Assembly (NCBI RefSeq): GCF_002858715.1
Contig: NZ_PJZH01000030.1
Coordinates: 1-41,139, forward strand
DNA: 41,139 bases
Direction of reading: 5' to 3'
From: Chimaeribacter coloradensis
GTDB lineage: Bacteria > Pseudomonadota > Gammaproteobacteria > Enterobacterales > Enterobacteriaceae
Within the stretch, counting starts at the first letter, position 1; each line of letters opens with the position of its first letter. Below, one piece after another: positions 17,661 to 28,811 of the stretch. Below the pieces are notes generated by a model that was not told the origin of the DNA, searched no databases, and saw only the letters and a program-made list of their open reading frames with translations. The translations under genes and the position numbers were made by a program.

Positions 17661-17942
17661 TCAGTTGCGGTACAGCACCTTGATGATGTGGTAACCGAAC
17701 TGGGTTTTGACCGGCCCGTAAGGTTTCAGCAGTTCGCAGCTGAACACCGCTTTGTCAAACGACGGCACCATGTCGCCTTTACGGAATTCACCCAGTGAGC
17801 CGCCGGCACGCTTGGACGGGCAGGTGGAGTGTTTGCGGGCCAGCTCCTGGAAGTCGGCACCCTGCGCCAGTTTATCCAGAATGTCGTTGGCCTGTTGTTC
17901 GGTATCGACCAGGATATGCAGTGCGGACGCGGTATTCGCCAT
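17661..17942 (-). CDS. ppiC: Peptidyl-prolyl isomerase C (parvulin)
   Basis: A 93-residue single-domain parvulin, the same length as E. coli PpiC, without a signal peptide and therefore cytoplasmic. The family stretches [35 protein letters not shown] and [14 protein letters not shown] are intact. The start at 17942 follows AAAGG by 9 bases and matches E. coli; the frame is open further upstream to 18011. Convergent with ilvC and divergent from rep. Confidence 0.95.
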   Translation of the reverse strand: MANTASALHILVDTEQQANDILDKLAQGADFQELARKHSTCPSKRAGGSLGEFRKGDMVPSFDKAVFSCELLKPYGPVKTQFGYHIIKVLYRN

Positions 17943-18115
17943 AATTAACGCCTTTTTACGAAAATGAGTGTCAGCGCCTACTTTACCATCCGCCGCGCCG
18001 GATGTGGACAACCCACCGGTTTACAGGTGCACAATCGGGAAAGTAAAGGCGGTCAATCTCCGTGCGCCTTTCTGATACAATCGCCGCCCGTCCATCTCTT
18101 GAGCAAAATAGCGCC

Positions 18116-20137
18116 ATGCGATTAAACCCCAGCCAACAACACGCCGTCGAATTTGTCACAGGGCCCTGCCTGGTCCTGGCCGGGGCCGGCTCCGGAAAAA
18201 CCCGGGTGATCACCAATAAAATTGCCCACCTGATCCGCGGGTGCGGCTATCAGGCGCGCCACATCGCCGCCGTGACCTTTACCAACAAGGCCGCGCGCGA
18301 GATGAAAGAGCGTGTCGCCCAGACCATGGGCCGCAAGGAGGCGCGCGGGCTGCTGATCTCCACGTTCCATACCCTGGGGCTGGAGATCATCAAGCGTGAA
18401 TATGCCGCACTCGGCATGAAATCCAACTTCTCGCTGTTTGACGATCAGGATCAGCTGGCGCTGCTGAAAGAGCTGACCGAAAAATGGCTGGAGAATGACA
18501 AGACACTGCTCCAGCAGTTGATCTCCACGATCTCAAACTGGAAAAACGATCTGATCGATCCGCAGGGCGCGGCGGGCCGGGCGCGATCCGAGCGCGAAAA
18601 GCTGTTCGCCCACTGCTATGGGCTGTATCACGACCACCTGCGCGCCTGTAACGTCCTGGACTTCGATGACCTGATCCTGCTGCCGACGCTGCTGCTGCAA
18701 CGCAATGAAGAGGTGCGCGAGCGCTGGCAGAACCGCATCCGCTACCTGCTGGTGGATGAATACCAGGACACCAACACCAGCCAGTATGAACTGGTAAAAC
18801 TGCTGGTGGGCAACCGTGCACGCTTTACCGTGGTGGGCGATGACGATCAGTCGATCTACTCCTGGCGCGGGGCGCGGCCGCAGAACCTTGTGCTGCTGCA
18901 AGAGGATTTCCCGGCGTTGCAGGTGATTAAGCTGGAGCAGAACTACCGCTCCACCGGGCGCATCCTGAAGGCTGCCAATATCCTGATTGCCAATAACCCG
19001 CACGTGTTTGAGAAGCGGCTGTTCTCGGAACTGGGCTACGGCGAGGCGCTGAAAGTCATCACCGCCAATAACGAAGATCATGAGGCGGAGCGGGTGGTCG
19101 GCGAGCTGATCGCCCACCGTTTTGTGAAGAAAACCCAGTACAGTGACTACGCGATCCTCTACCGCGGTAACCACCAGTCGCGGCTGTTTGAAAAGATGCT
19201 GATGCAGAACCGCATCCCGTACCGCATTTCCGGCGGTACGTCGTTCTTCTCCCGGCCGGAGATTAAAGATTTACTCGCCTATTTGCGCATTCTGACCAAC
19301 GAAGGGGATGACAGCGCGTTCCTGCGCATCGTCAACACGCCGAAGCGTGAAATCGGCCCCGCGACGCTGCAAAAGCTGGGCGAGTGGGCCAACCAGCGCA
19401 ATAAAAGCCTGTTTGCCGCCAGCTTCGATCTCGGCCTGGGCCAGTATCTGACCGGGCGCGGGCTGGAGTCGCTGCAGCGCTTTACCCACTGGCTGAAAGG
19501 CGTGGCCGATCTGGCTGAGCGCACCCCGGTGGCGGCGGTGCGTGACCTGATCCACGGCATTGACTACGAAAGCTGGCTCTATGAGACCTCGCCCAGCGCC
19601 AAAGCGGCGGAGATGCGGATGAAGAACGTCAACCAGCTGTTCAGCTGGATGACCGAGATGCTGGAAGGCACCGACCTCGACGAGCCGATGACGCTGGCGC
19701 AGGTGGTGACGCGCTTTACCCTGCGCGACATGATGGAGCGCGGCGAAAACGAGGAGGAGCTGGATCAGGTGCAGCTGATGACGCTGCACGCCTCCAAAGG
19801 GCTGGAGTTCCCCTATGTCTTCCTGGTCGGCATGGAAGAGGGGCTGTTGCCGCACCAGAGCAGCATTGACGAAGAGAACATCGACGAGGAGCGCCGCCTC
19901 GCCTACGTCGGCATTACCCGCGCGCAGAAAGAGCTGATCTTCACCCTATGCCGCGAGCGCCGCCAGTATGGGGAGCTGGTGCGCCCGGAGCCGAGCCGTT
20001 TCCTGATGGAGCTGCCGCAGGACGATCTGGCGTGGGAGACCGAGCGTAAAGTGGTCAGCGCGCAGGAGCGGATGCAGAAAGGGCAATCGAGCCTGGCGAA
20101 TATCCGCGAGATGCTGGCCAAAGCGCGCGGCGGCTGA
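18116..20137 (+). CDS. rep: ATP-dependent DNA helicase Rep
   Basis: A 673-residue SF1A 3'-5' helicase that travels with the replisome and removes proteins ahead of the fork. Walker A is GAGSGKT (23-29); other helicase motifs visible are [51 protein letters not shown] and [10 protein letters not shown]. The length equals E. coli Rep. The start at 18116 gives the family N-terminus [13 protein letters not shown]; the frame is open to 18062 but without a family match. A shared terminator separates it from gppA. Confidence 0.97.
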   Translation: MRLNPSQQHAVEFVTGPCLVLAGAGSGKTRVITNKIAHLIRGCGYQARHIAAVTFTNKAAREMKERVAQTMGRKEARGLLISTFHTLGLEIIKREYAALGMKSNFSLFDDQDQLALLKELTEKWLENDKTLLQQLISTISNWKNDLIDPQGAAGRARSEREKLFAHCYGLYHDHLRACNVLDFDDLILLPTLLLQRNEEVRERWQNRIRYLLVDEYQDTNTSQYELVKLLVGNRARFTVVGDDDQSIYSWRGARPQNLVLLQEDFPALQVIKLEQNYRSTGRILKAANILIANNPHVFEKRLFSELGYGEALKVITANNEDHEAERVVGELIAHRFVKKTQYSDYAILYRGNHQSRLFEKMLMQNRIPYRISGGTSFFSRPEIKDLLAYLRILTNEGDDSAFLRIVNTPKREIGPATLQKLGEWANQRNKSLFAASFDLGLGQYLTGRGLESLQRFTHWLKGVADLAERTPVAAVRDLIHGIDYESWLYETSPSAKAAEMRMKNVNQLFSWMTEMLEGTDLDEPMTLAQVVTRFTLRDMMERGENEEELDQVQLMTLHASKGLEFPYVFLVGMEEGLLPHQSSIDEENIDEERRLAYVGITRAQKELIFTLCRERRQYGELVRPEPSRFLMELPQDDLAWETERKVVSAQERMQKGQSSLANIREMLAKARGG

Positions 20138-20166
20138 TCGCCCCCCGGCGCTGAACGCGACATAAC

Positions 20167-20192
20167 AAAAAGCCCGGCAAGCCGGGCTTTTT
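20167..20192. terminator. Bidirectional terminator between rep and gppA
   Basis: AAAAAGCCCGGC-AA-GCCGGGCTTTTT is a near-perfect symmetric hairpin flanked by an A run and a T run, so it works on both strands. It lies between the convergent ends of rep and gppA. Confidence 0.93.
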
Positions 20193-20204
20193 GCTGAACA
20201 GGCG

Positions 20205-21695
20205 TTACGCCACCTCTTCCACCGTCAACGGCCAGTGCACATAACTTTGCCAGTGGCTCTCATGCTCCAGCTCTTCCGCCCGCAGCGGGTGCTGCTCCAG
20301 CCAGCCCTGCGGCACCTGCACAGAGAGCGCATCGCCCTCGGCGTGCAGCCGCACCGCCGGCAGGGTGTCATCGCGGCGGCGGCTGGCAAAGATGATCGCC
20401 AGCCGTAACAGGCGGCAGAGCCGCTGCGCCTGGCGCGGCGGCAGGGCGTTCTGCTGGTCGAGCAGGGTGAGGTCCAGCGTGTTGTTCTGGTTTTGCAGCA
20501 GCGTCGCCAGCAACTTTTTCTGCGCCGGGGTAAAGCCGGGCAGGTCGAGGTTGCGGATCAGATACGCGGCGTGGTGCGGTGCCTGGCGGAAATCGACGCT
20601 GAGGCCAATCTCATGAATCAGGCAGGCGCTGTTAAGCAGCTCGCGGGCGTGGGCATCCAGTTGCCACGCCTCTTCCAGTTGCAGGGCGAAACTCTCCGCC
20701 AGCTGGGCCACGCGGGAGGCCTGGTCGCTGTCCAGCAGGTAGCGCCGTTGCAGGTTACGCAGCGTCCGGTGGCGGATGTCCTGCTCCACCGGCAGGTGCA
20801 GCATCCCGTAAACCAGCCCTTCACGCAGTGCGCCGCCGGCCAGGGTCATGGTGTCGATGTTCAGCGCCTTGAAGATGGCGATCAGGATCGATAACCCGCT
20901 GGGGAACACCAGCGCGCGCTCGAGCGTCAGCCCTTCGATCTCCAGCTCCTCCAGTTTGCCGCACTGGATGGCGCGGCGCCTGAGCTGTTCCAGCTTGGGC
21001 AGGGTGATGCGCTCATCCATGCCCTGCGCCACCATAATCTCCTGCAACGCCTGCACCGTGCCGGACGCCCCGACGCAAATCTGCCACCCTTTCTCAATCA
21101 GGGCACCGGCAACCGGCGCAATCATCGCCAGCGCGGCTTCCTCAGCCTGGTCAAAATTGGCTTTGCCCAGGTTGCGGTCGCCGAAGTAGCGCTCCAGCCA
21201 GGTGACGCAGCCCATCGGCAGGCTGAACAGGGCAGTGGATTGCGCGCCGGTGCCGGTGACCAGCTCGGTGCTGCCGCCGCCGATGTCGACTACCAGGCGC
21301 TGGTCGGGGCCGCCGGTGGTGTGCGCCACGCCGTGATAGATAAGGCGCGCTTCCTCTTCGCCGCTGATCACCTGAACCGGGCAGCCGAGGATCGCCTGCG
21401 CTTTCTCCAGGAATTCCGGGGTATTGGTGGCCAGGCGCAGTGTGGCAGTCGCTACCACCCGCACCTGATCGCGCGGGATGTCCTGCAGCCGCTCAGAGAA
21501 GAGCCGCAGGCACTGCCAGCCGCGCTGCATTGCTTCATGGGAAAGCTGGTTATCTTTGCCCAGCCCGGCGGCCAGCCGGACTTTGCGCTTGATGCGCGCC
21601 AGCGTCTGGATACTGCCCGCCACCTCCCGTACCACCAACATATGGAAACTGTTGGAGCCCAGATCGATGGCGGCATAGAGGGAGGAACTGAGCAT
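20205..21695 (-). CDS. gppA: Guanosine pentaphosphate phosphatase / exopolyphosphatase
   Basis: A 496-residue Ppx/GppA phosphatase that converts pppGpp to ppGpp and can degrade polyphosphate. The actin-like ATPase core has [14 protein letters not shown] (residues 8-21), [15 protein letters not shown] and [11 protein letters not shown]; the C-terminal half resembles the helical HD-like region with [12 protein letters not shown]. The length is close to E. coli GppA (494). It starts 5 bases after the rhlB stop, so the two form an operon. Confidence 0.95.
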   Translation of the reverse strand: MLSSSLYAAIDLGSNSFHMLVVREVAGSIQTLARIKRKVRLAAGLGKDNQLSHEAMQRGWQCLRLFSERLQDIPRDQVRVVATATLRLATNTPEFLEKAQAILGCPVQVISGEEEARLIYHGVAHTTGGPDQRLVVDIGGGSTELVTGTGAQSTALFSLPMGCVTWLERYFGDRNLGKANFDQAEEAALAMIAPVAGALIEKGWQICVGASGTVQALQEIMVAQGMDERITLPKLEQLRRRAIQCGKLEELEIEGLTLERALVFPSGLSILIAIFKALNIDTMTLAGGALREGLVYGMLHLPVEQDIRHRTLRNLQRRYLLDSDQASRVAQLAESFALQLEEAWQLDAHARELLNSACLIHEIGLSVDFRQAPHHAAYLIRNLDLPGFTPAQKKLLATLLQNQNNTLDLTLLDQQNALPPRQAQRLCRLLRLAIIFASRRRDDTLPAVRLHAEGDALSVQVPQGWLEQHPLRAEELEHESHWQSYVHWPLTVEEVA

Positions 21696-21700
21696 CGTGA

Positions 21701-22996
21701 TTAGCCCGGACGTTTACGGTTGGTGCGGGGTGCCCCGCTGTTGCGCCGCGGTGCGGAGCCGTTGCGGCGCGGGCCGTTGCCGGGGCGCGGCGGGCGCGTC
21801 AGGCGTTTTGGTGCCGGCAGGCCGGTCATCAGCGCATCGCTGTTGTATTTGCTGACCGGGATGCTGTGGCCGGTGTAGGCCTCAATCGCCGGCAGGTTCA
21901 GCGCGTACTCTTCACAGGCGAGGCTGATGGAGTGGCCGCTGGCCCCGGCACGGCCGGTACGGCCGATGCGGTGCACATAGTCTTCACAGTCGTCCGGCAG
22001 GTCGTAGTTAAAGACGTGCGTAACGGCCGGGATGTGCAGGCCGCGCGCCGCGACGTCCGTGGCGACCAGGATGTCGATGTTGCCTTTGGTGAAATCATCC
22101 AGAATACGTAGGCGTTTTTTCTGGGCGACATCGCCGGTCAGCAGGCCGACGCGGTGGCCGTCTGCGGCCAGGTGGCCCCAGATGTCCTCACAGCGGTGTT
22201 TGGTGTTGGCGAAAATGATGCAGCGGTCAGGCCACTCTTCTTCCAGCAGCGTCTGCAGCAGGCGCATCTTCTCTTCGTTCGACGGGTAAAACAGCTCTTC
22301 CTTAATGCGGTGGCCGGTTTTCTGCTCCGGTTCCACTTCAATGGATTCCGCGTTGTTCATGTGCTCGAACGCCAGCTCTTTCACCCGGTAGGAGAGGGTG
22401 GCGGAGAACAGCATATTCAGGCGCTGGGCGGCCGGCGGCATCCGGCGGAACAGCCAGCGGATGTCTTTAATAAAGCCGAGGTCGAACATGCGGTCAGCTT
22501 CATCCAGCACCACAACCTGGATAGCGCCCAGGTTGACATGGTTCTGCTTGGTGTAGTCGATCAGGCGGCCGGTGGTACCGATCAGGATATCAACGCCGCT
22601 CTCCAGCACTTTGAGCTGTTTGTCATAGCCGTCACCGCCGTAGGCCAGGCCGAGTTTCAGGCCGGTCACCTGTGACAGCGCCTCAGCATCCGCATGGATC
22701 TGAACCGCCAGCTCACGGGTAGGCGCCATGATCAAGGCGCGCGGCTGGTTGGTCTGACGGTTGGCGTCAGCCGGGTGTGACAATAAATAGTGGAAAGTAG
22801 ACGCCAGAAACGCCAGCGTCTTGCCGGTACCGGTTTGCGCCTGACCCGCGACATCCCGTCCGGAGACGGTGATCGGCAGTGCTAACGCCTGAATAGGCGT
22901 GCAGTTGTGAAACCCTTTCTTTTCAAGAGCTTCTACGACGAGGGGGTGCAGGGCGAAGTCGGAAAACTTCTGTTCGGTTAAGTGTGTTTTGCTCAT
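21701..22996 (-). CDS. rhlB: DEAD-box RNA helicase RhlB
   Basis: A 431-residue ATP-dependent RNA helicase, the degradosome partner of RNase E. Motifs in order: Q motif near [16 protein letters not shown] (53-60), [36 protein letters not shown] and [11 protein letters not shown]. The C-terminal tail from about residue 397 is rich in Arg, Pro and Gly ([19 protein letters not shown]), as is usual, and is somewhat longer than in E. coli (421 residues). It is transcribed away from trxA and followed by gppA. Confidence 0.96.
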   Translation of the reverse strand: MSKTHLTEQKFSDFALHPLVVEALEKKGFHNCTPIQALALPITVSGRDVAGQAQTGTGKTLAFLASTFHYLLSHPADANRQTNQPRALIMAPTRELAVQIHADAEALSQVTGLKLGLAYGGDGYDKQLKVLESGVDILIGTTGRLIDYTKQNHVNLGAIQVVVLDEADRMFDLGFIKDIRWLFRRMPPAAQRLNMLFSATLSYRVKELAFEHMNNAESIEVEPEQKTGHRIKEELFYPSNEEKMRLLQTLLEEEWPDRCIIFANTKHRCEDIWGHLAADGHRVGLLTGDVAQKKRLRILDDFTKGNIDILVATDVAARGLHIPAVTHVFNYDLPDDCEDYVHRIGRTGRAGASGHSISLACEEYALNLPAIEAYTGHSIPVSKYNSDALMTGLPAPKRLTRPPRPGNGPRRNGSAPRRNSGAPRTNRKRPG

Positions 22997-23114
22997 AGTG
23001 TGGTAGAATATCAGCTAACTATTGCTTTACGAAAGCGTATCCGGTGAAATAAAGTCAACCTAATGTTGGTTAATGCTACATCAACTAGGTAGACATAATC
23101 CTTTGGAGTAAAAC

Positions 23115-23441
23115 ATGAGCGATAAAATTATTCACCTGACTGACGACAGTTTCGACACCGATGTGCTTAAAGCCGAGGGGCTGGTTCTGGTCGATTTCTG
23201 GGCGGAGTGGTGTGGCCCTTGTAAGATGATTGCTCCGATTCTGGATGAAATTGCGCAAGAGTTTGACGGCAAGCTGACCATCGCCAAGCTGAACATCGAT
23301 GACAACCCGGGCACGGCGCCGAAATACGGCATCCGTGGTATCCCGACCCTGCTGTTGTTCCGGAACGGTGAAGTCGCTGCCACCAAGGTGGGCGCGCTGT
23401 CTAAAGGTCAGCTGAAAGAGTTCCTGACCGCCAATATGTAA
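23115..23441 (+). CDS. trxA: Thioredoxin 1
   Basis: A 108-residue cytoplasmic redox protein with the active site WCGPC (Cys33 and Cys36), the cis-proline in [11 protein letters not shown] and the family ends [10 protein letters not shown] and [14 protein letters not shown] precedes the ATG by 8 bases. It reduces disulfides in ribonucleotide reductase, PAPS reductase and others. Divergent from rhlB, and followed by a large RNA hairpin and rho. Confidence 0.97.
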   Translation: MSDKIIHLTDDSFDTDVLKAEGLVLVDFWAEWCGPCKMIAPILDEIAQEFDGKLTIAKLNIDDNPGTAPKYGIRGIPTLLLFRNGEVAATKVGALSKGQLKEFLTANM

Positions 23442-23464
23442 TCGGCACGGATGTCCGATAAGCC

Positions 23465-23511
23465 AGGTGTTTAGCGGGGAATGTGAAATTCACGTTGGCC
23501 GCTAGACGCCT
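23465..23511 (+). other. Long RNA hairpin between trxA and rho
   Basis: A 13-pair stem (23465-23477 with 23499-23511), a symmetric GG/GG internal loop, a 7-pair inner stem (23480-23486 with 23490-23496) and an AAT loop account for every base of this 47-base segment. Three pairs are G-U when read as plus-strand RNA and would be A-C mismatches on the other strand, so the structure belongs to the trxA-side transcript. No T run follows, so it is not a standard terminator. It could protect the 3' end of trxA mRNA or mark a processing point (inference). Confidence 0.7.
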
Positions 23512-23885
23512 GCAAAGAAGCGTGTTAAGTTTACTTCTACTGCATATAGAACTTACCTGTAGTTTGAATCCTAAAACAGTGTAGATCCTGAACCTGCCGG
23601 GTTTGCTCTGTGTTAAAAGCATCGCTTTCTGCGCAGCAATAACATCACGTTATTATTCACCAGCACGAAACAAACGATGCGTTTGACAGTCACACGGTTT
23701 TGCTAAAATCATTTAGGCACTTTCGTTCTCAGTCTGCCACAATTTCATGAATACCGTAATTTTACTCACGGTCTCTCTTCAGATAAACGCACTGAGATTG
23801 AATGCCAGTAAACAGGCACGGAATTCGCTGCCATACCATTCACGACAAAGTTCGAGACATACCCCGAGTTTAAGAACCCACCATT
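23512..23885 (+). other. rho leader region, no supported gene
   Basis: About 370 bases before rho. E. coli has a long rho leader here with autogenous, Rho-dependent attenuation and a leader ORF rhoL. No counterpart of rhoL could be recognised. The stretch is rich in short pyrimidine patches in its right half, compatible with a Rho-binding leader, but this is not proven by eye. Confidence 0.5.
23683..23709 (+). promoter_or_regulatory. Candidate rho promoter
   Basis: TTGACA (23683-23688) and TAAAAT (23704-23709) are near-perfect boxes but the spacer is 15 bases, shorter than optimal. Transcription would begin near 23716, giving a leader of about 170 bases. Confidence 0.4.
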
Positions 23886-25145
23886 ATGAATCTTACCGAA
23901 TTAAAGAACACGCCGGTTTCTGAGCTGATTACTCTCGGCGAAAATATGGGGCTGGAAAACCTGGCCCGCATGCGCAAACAAGACATTATCTTCTCCATTC
24001 TTAAGCAACATGCGAAGAGTGGTGAGGATATCTTCGGCGACGGCGTACTGGAGATATTGCAGGATGGCTTCGGCTTCCTCCGTTCTGCAGACAGCTCCTA
24101 CCTCGCCGGTCCTGATGACATCTACGTTTCTCCCAGCCAAATCCGCCGCTTTAACCTCCGTACCGGTGACACCATTTCCGGTAAGATTCGTCCCCCGAAA
24201 GAGGGTGAGCGTTATTTCGCGCTGCTGAAAGTTAACGAAGTCAACTACGACAAACCAGAAAACGCCCGCAATAAAATCCTGTTCGAAAACCTTACCCCGC
24301 TGCATGCCAATTCCCGTCTCCGTATGGAACGCGGCAACGGCTCCACCGAAGACATCACCGCCCGTGTGCTTGACCTGGCCTCCCCGATTGGCCGCGGCCA
24401 GCGTGGCCTGATCGTGGCACCGCCGAAAGCCGGTAAGACCATGCTGCTGCAGAACATCGCCCAGAGCATCGCCTATAACCACCCGGACTGCGTGCTGATG
24501 GTGCTGCTGATTGACGAGCGTCCGGAAGAAGTGACCGAGATGCAGCGTCTGGTGAAGGGTGAAGTGGTCGCGTCGACCTTTGACGAGCCGGCTTCCCGTC
24601 ACGTGCAGGTGGCAGAGATGGTGATCGAGAAGGCCAAGCGCCTGGTTGAGCACAAAAAAGATGTGATCATCCTGCTGGACTCCATCACCCGTCTGGCGCG
24701 TGCCTACAACACCGTGGTACCGGCTTCCGGCAAGGTACTGACCGGTGGTGTGGACGCCAACGCCCTGCACCGTCCGAAGCGCTTCTTCGGTGCGGCACGT
24801 AACATGGAAGAGGGCGGCAGCCTGACCATCATCGCCACCGCGCTGGTCGACACCGGCTCGAAGATGGACGAAGTGATTTACGAAGAGTTTAAAGGTACAG
24901 GTAACATGGAACTGCACCTGGCGCGTAAAATTGCTGAAAAACGCGTCTTCCCGGCGATTGATTACAACCGTTCCGGTACCCGTAAAGAAGAGTTACTGGC
25001 CACGCAGGAAGAGCTGCAAAAAATGTGGATCCTCCGCAAGATTATTCACCCGATGGGTGAAATCGACGCGATGGAATTCCTCATTAATAAGCTCGCGATG
25101 ACCAAAACGAATGATGAATTCTTCGACATGATGAAGCGCTCATAA
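23886..25145 (+). CDS. rho: Transcription termination factor Rho
   Basis: A 419-residue hexameric RNA-dependent ATPase/translocase that ends untranslated transcripts. The N-terminal half has the RNA-binding cold-shock-like fold ([22 protein letters not shown], about residues 61-83); the ATPase core has Walker [13 protein letters not shown] with Lys181 and Lys184, and the R-loop and Q-loop regions around [11 protein letters not shown] and the [12 protein letters not shown] segment. The length and sequence are almost those of E. coli Rho. Confidence 0.98.
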   Translation: MNLTELKNTPVSELITLGENMGLENLARMRKQDIIFSILKQHAKSGEDIFGDGVLEILQDGFGFLRSADSSYLAGPDDIYVSPSQIRRFNLRTGDTISGKIRPPKEGERYFALLKVNEVNYDKPENARNKILFENLTPLHANSRLRMERGNGSTEDITARVLDLASPIGRGQRGLIVAPPKAGKTMLLQNIAQSIAYNHPDCVLMVLLIDERPEEVTEMQRLVKGEVVASTFDEPASRHVQVAEMVIEKAKRLVEHKKDVIILLDSITRLARAYNTVVPASGKVLTGGVDANALHRPKRFFGAARNMEEGGSLTIIATALVDTGSKMDEVIYEEFKGTGNMELHLARKIAEKRVFPAIDYNRSGTRKEELLATQEELQKMWILRKIIHPMGEIDAMEFLINKLAMTKTNDEFFDMMKRS

Positions 25146-25162
25146 TTCTGTAAAACTCGGGG

Positions 25163-25190
25163 AACGCCACGCTAAGTCGTGGCGTTTTTT
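25163..25190 (+). terminator. Terminator of rho
   Basis: AACGCCACG (25163-25171) pairs with CGTGGCGTT (25178-25186) around CTAAGT, followed by T residues. It separates rho from the wec operon. Confidence 0.93.
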
Positions 25191-25442
25191 GCTTTTGGTC
25201 GTTACGATAAGCCATTAAAAGTTTCATGAATGTCATATTCAGATAATGACGGATGGCGTTTTAATGACTGTTTTTTTAAGTTAATGGATTTTCCGGGTGA
25301 GCACACAGCGCAATCCGTAAGGTTTTTGACACGCCAGAACCATAACTGTCACCATAGGATAGGACTGTAAGGCCGCGAGGGTTTATGACATTGCCAGGTT
25401 GCAAACCAGAGTGCCTTATCATTTTGCAGAGAGCTGTTAACT
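25191..25442 (+). other. Intergenic region upstream of wecA
   Basis: About 250 bases holding the presumed promoter of the wec operon. A perfect TTGACA is at 25326-25331, but no -10 box is found at normal spacing (CATAGGAT is 22-23 bases away), so the promoter is not assigned. No ops/JUMPstart element (GGCGGTAG) was seen. Confidence 0.5.
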
Positions 25443-26540
25443 GTGAATCTACTCACTATGAGTACTGATCTTCTCTTTATCTTCCTGTTTTCCTTCTGTT
25501 TTTTATTTGCAGCCCGTAAAGTCGCGAAGAAAATTGGTCTCGTTGATAAACCTAATTACCGCAAGCGCCATCAGGGGTTGATTCCACTGGTCGGCGGCAT
25601 TTCGGTTTTCGCCGGAATCTGTTTTACCTTCCTGATCTCCGATTTCCATATCCCCCATTCCCTGCTCTACCTGAGCTGTGCCGGTGTGCTGGTGCTGGTC
25701 GGCGCGCTGGATGACCGCTATGACATCAGCGTGAAAATCCGCGCGCTGGTGCAGGCACTGGTCGGTATCGCCATGATGGTGTTCGCCGGGCTGACGCTGA
25801 AAAGCCTGGGGCATATCCTGGGGCCGTGGGAGATGGTGCTGGGGCCGTTCGGCTATTTGGTGACGCTGTTTGCCGTCTGGGCCGCGATCAACGCGTTCAA
25901 CATGGTGGACGGCATCGACGGCCTGCTCGGCGGGCTCTCCTGCGTCTCCTTCGGGGCGATGGGCATCCTGGTGTACCAGGCCGGGCATGTGGATCTGGCG
26001 CTCTGGTGCTTCGCGATGATCGCCGCCATCATCCCCTATATTCTGCTGAACCTCGGCGCCCTGGGCCGCCGTTACAAAGTCTTTATGGGTGACGCCGGCA
26101 GCACGCTGATTGGCTTTACCGCGATCTGGATCCTGATGCAGAGCACCCAGGGGCCGACCCCGCCGATGAACCCGGTCACCGCCCTGTGGCTTATCGCCAT
26201 CCCGCTGATGGACATGATCGCCATCATGTACCGCCGCCTGCGCAAGGGCATGAGCCCCTTCTCGCCGGACCGCCAGCACATCCACCACCTGATTATGCGC
26301 GCCGGGTTCTCCTCCCGGCAGGCGTTCGTGCTGATTACCCTGGCGGCGGCCATTCTGGCGGCCATCGGGGTGATTGGCGAAAGGCTGATTTTTGTGCCGG
26401 AGTGGATGATGCTGCTGCTGTTCCTGCTGGCGTTCCTGCTGTATGGCTACTGCATCAAACGCGCCTGGCGCGTGGCCCGGTTTATCAAACGTATCAAGCG
26501 CCGTATGCGCCGCTCCACGATCAATAAGCACGTATCTTAA
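25443..26540 (+). CDS. wecA: UDP-GlcNAc:undecaprenyl-phosphate GlcNAc-1-phosphate transferase
   Basis: A 365-residue polytopic inner-membrane enzyme that makes lipid I (Und-PP-GlcNAc), the first step for enterobacterial common antigen and many O antigens. The MraY/WecA signatures are intact: Asp90-Asp91 in GALDDRYD, Asp156 and Asp159 in NMVDGIDG, and the cytoplasmic motif RQHIHHLIMR. The GTG start at 25443 is used as in E. coli, giving the N-terminus of a 367-residue-type protein. First gene of the wec operon. Confidence 0.96.
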   Translation: MNLLTMSTDLLFIFLFSFCFLFAARKVAKKIGLVDKPNYRKRHQGLIPLVGGISVFAGICFTFLISDFHIPHSLLYLSCAGVLVLVGALDDRYDISVKIRALVQALVGIAMMVFAGLTLKSLGHILGPWEMVLGPFGYLVTLFAVWAAINAFNMVDGIDGLLGGLSCVSFGAMGILVYQAGHVDLALWCFAMIAAIIPYILLNLGALGRRYKVFMGDAGSTLIGFTAIWILMQSTQGPTPPMNPVTALWLIAIPLMDMIAIMYRRLRKGMSPFSPDRQHIHHLIMRAGFSSRQAFVLITLAAAILAAIGVIGERLIFVPEWMMLLLFLLAFLLYGYCIKRAWRVARFIKRIKRRMRRSTINKHVS

Positions 26541-26557
26541 CCCGAGGTGTTCCGGCA

Positions 26558-27610
26558 GTGATGAAATCTGAGACGTTACCGACCAACAAGACGCAACCTG
26601 TAGAAAATGAACTGGATATTCGCGGGCTGTGCTGTGCGCTGTGGCGCGGCAAAGGCGGCATCATCGGGCTGGCGCTGCTGTTTGCCGTGCTGGCGCTGGG
26701 CGTCTCTTACCTGGTTGAGCAGAAGTGGAGCACGACCGCCATCACTGACCGGCCGACGGTCAATAACCTCGGCGGTTACTACTCGCAACAGCAGTTCCTG
26801 CGTAACCTGGATGTGCGCGCCGCTGTCGCGCCGGTGGGTGACCAGCCTTCGATCTCAGATGAAGCCTATAATGAATTCATTATGCAGCTGGCGGCCTACG
26901 ACACCCGCCGTGATTTCTGGCTCCAGACCGATTACTACAAACAACGTCAGGAAAATGATGTCAAAGCGGATGCGGCGTTACTGGATAAGCTGATCGGCAC
27001 CATTCAGTTCACCCCGCGCGATGATAAAAAATTCCTGAATGACAGCGTCAAACTCATGGCGGAAACCGCGGCGGATGCCAACACCCTGCTGCGCCGTTAT
27101 GTGGCGTTTGCCGGCCAGCGCGCGGCGCAGCACCTGAACGATGAGCTGCAGGGGGCCTGGGCGGCACGCACCGTCTCAATGCAGGCGCAGGTCAAACGTC
27201 AGGAAGCGGTGGCGGCCGCGGTGTATAAGCGCGCGCTGAACAGCGTGGAGCAGGCGTTGAAAATCGCCCGCCAGCAGAACATCAGCCGCAGCCAGACGGA
27301 CACCCCGGCCGAGCAGTTGCCGGATTCCGACATGTTCTTATTGGGCACGCCGATGTTGCAGGCCCGCCTGGAGTCCTTGCAGGCGTCCGGCCCGGGTTAT
27401 GACATCAGTTACGATCAGAACCGGGCCATGTTATCGACCCTCAACGCAGGGCCGACGTTAGACACAAAATTCCAGACCTACCGCTATCTGCGTACGCCGG
27501 AGGAGCCGGTTACGCGTGATAGCCCGCGCCGCGCATTCCTGATGGTAATGTGGGGCGTTGTGGGAGCGTTGATCGGCGCGGGAATTGCTCTGGTGCGCCG
27601 ACGGGCTTAA
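26558..27610 (+). CDS. wzzE: ECA chain-length regulator WzzE
   Basis: A 350-residue polysaccharide co-polymerase that sets the number of ECA repeats. One transmembrane segment lies near residues 34-51 and another near 325-343 (RRAFLMVMWGVVGALIGAG), with a large periplasmic, mostly helical domain between. YSQQQFLRNLDVR, DRPTVN and FQTYRYLRTPEEPV are as in E. coli. Two starts are adjacent: GTG 26558 and ATG 26561; the GAGG at 26544-26547 is better spaced for the GTG, so the longer form is given, uncertain by one residue. Confidence 0.95.
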   Translation: MMKSETLPTNKTQPVENELDIRGLCCALWRGKGGIIGLALLFAVLALGVSYLVEQKWSTTAITDRPTVNNLGGYYSQQQFLRNLDVRAAVAPVGDQPSISDEAYNEFIMQLAAYDTRRDFWLQTDYYKQRQENDVKADAALLDKLIGTIQFTPRDDKKFLNDSVKLMAETAADANTLLRRYVAFAGQRAAQHLNDELQGAWAARTVSMQAQVKRQEAVAAAVYKRALNSVEQALKIARQQNISRSQTDTPAEQLPDSDMFLLGTPMLQARLESLQASGPGYDISYDQNRAMLSTLNAGPTLDTKFQTYRYLRTPEEPVTRDSPRRAFLMVMWGVVGALIGAGIALVRRRA

Positions 27611-27680
27611 CTGAACGATAAACGGACGCGCCCGGCACCCGCCTGCGGGCCCTGTCCCCACGACTTAAAAGAGATTCGCT

Positions 27681-28811
27681 GTGAAAGTGTTGACTGTTTT
27701 CGGCACCCGCCCGGAGGCCATTAAAATGGCCCCGCTGGTACACGCTCTGGCCCAGGATGAGGCCTTTGAAGCAAAAGTATGCGTGACGGCTCAACATCGT
27801 GAGATGTTGGATCAGGTTCTGCGTCTGTTCGAGATTGAACCCGATTTTGATCTCAACATCATGCGCCCCGGCCAGGGGCTGACGGAGATCACCTGCCGCA
27901 TCCTTGAGGGGCTGAAGCCGGTACTGGAGTCGTTCCGGCCTGACGTGGTGCTGGTGCACGGCGACACCACCACCACCATGGCCACCAGCCTGGCCGCGTT
28001 TTACCAGCGCATCCCGGTGGGCCATGTGGAAGCCGGGTTACGCACCGGCGATCTCTTTTCCCCCTGGCCGGAAGAGGCCAACCGCAAACTCACCGGCACA
28101 CTCGCCACCTGGCACTTTGCGCCGACAGAGAATTCGCGCCGCAATCTGCTGCGGGAATCCACGCCGGAGAGCCGCATCGTGGTCACCGGCAACACGGTGA
28201 TTGATGCGCTGCTCTGGGTGCGTGACCGCATCCTGGGCAATGCCGACCTGGTGGAGAGCCTGGCCCGGCGCTACACCTTTTTAGACAGCAGCAAAAAGCT
28301 GGTGCTGGTGACCGGCCACCGGCGCGAAAGCTTCGGCGGCGGGTTTGAGCGTATCTGCACCGCGCTGGCGGAGATTGCCCGCCGGCACCCGGATGTGCAG
28401 GTGGTTTACCCGGTGCACCTTAACCCGAATGTCAGCGAGCCGGTGAACCGCATCCTCAGCGGTATCGGCAACATCTTCCTGATTGAGCCGCAGGACTACC
28501 TGCCGTTTGTCTATCTGATGGATCGCGCCTGGCTGATCCTCACCGACTCCGGCGGCATCCAGGAGGAAGCCCCTTCGCTCGGCAAACCGGTGCTGGTCAT
28601 GCGCGATACCACAGAGCGCCCGGAAGCGGTGGACGCCGGTACCGTGCGGCTGGTCGGCACCGACATGGCAAAAATCGTGCAGGAGACGACCCGCCTGCTG
28701 ACTGATGAAAACGAATATCAGGCCATGAGCCGGGCACATAACCCTTACGGCGACGGACACGCCTGCCAGCGTATTCTTCACGCATTAAAGACCCATCAGG
28801 TGAAGCCATGA
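27681..28811 (+). CDS. wecB: UDP-GlcNAc 2-epimerase
   Basis: A 376-residue cytoplasmic non-hydrolysing epimerase that turns UDP-GlcNAc into UDP-ManNAc for ECA. Residues known from the family are present: Asp95, Glu117, Glu131 and His213 (TGHRRESFG), and the UDP-binding segment [16 protein letters not shown]. Length equals E. coli WecB. The start is GTG at 27681. The stop overlaps the wecC start (ATGA). Confidence 0.96.
   Translation: MKVLTVFGTRPEAIKMAPLVHALAQDEAFEAKVCVTAQHREMLDQVLRLFEIEPDFDLNIMRPGQGLTEITCRILEGLKPVLESFRPDVVLVHGDTTTTMATSLAAFYQRIPVGHVEAGLRTGDLFSPWPEEANRKLTGTLATWHFAPTENSRRNLLRESTPESRIVVTGNTVIDALLWVRDRILGNADLVESLARRYTFLDSSKKLVLVTGHRRESFGGGFERICTALAEIARRHPDVQVVYPVHLNPNVSEPVNRILSGIGNIFLIEPQDYLPFVYLMDRAWLILTDSGGIQEEAPSLGKPVLVMRDTTERPEAVDAGTVRLVGTDMAKIVQETTRLLTDENEYQAMSRAHNPYGDGHACQRILHALKTHQVKP

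Noticed and set aside
23677-23706. Nine-codon frame (ATG CGT TTG ACA) in front of rho
   Set aside because: Overlaps the likely rho promoter boxes and lacks a ribosome site.
23747-23923. 58-codon frame in the rho leader running into rho, considered as a rhoL counterpart
   Set aside because: No ribosome site before its ATG, no resemblance to E. coli RhoL, and it overlaps the start of rho; probably chance.
25326-25360. TTGACA with CATAGGAT as wecA promoter
   Set aside because: The spacer of 22-23 bases is too long for sigma-70; no alternative -10 box at 16-18 bases.
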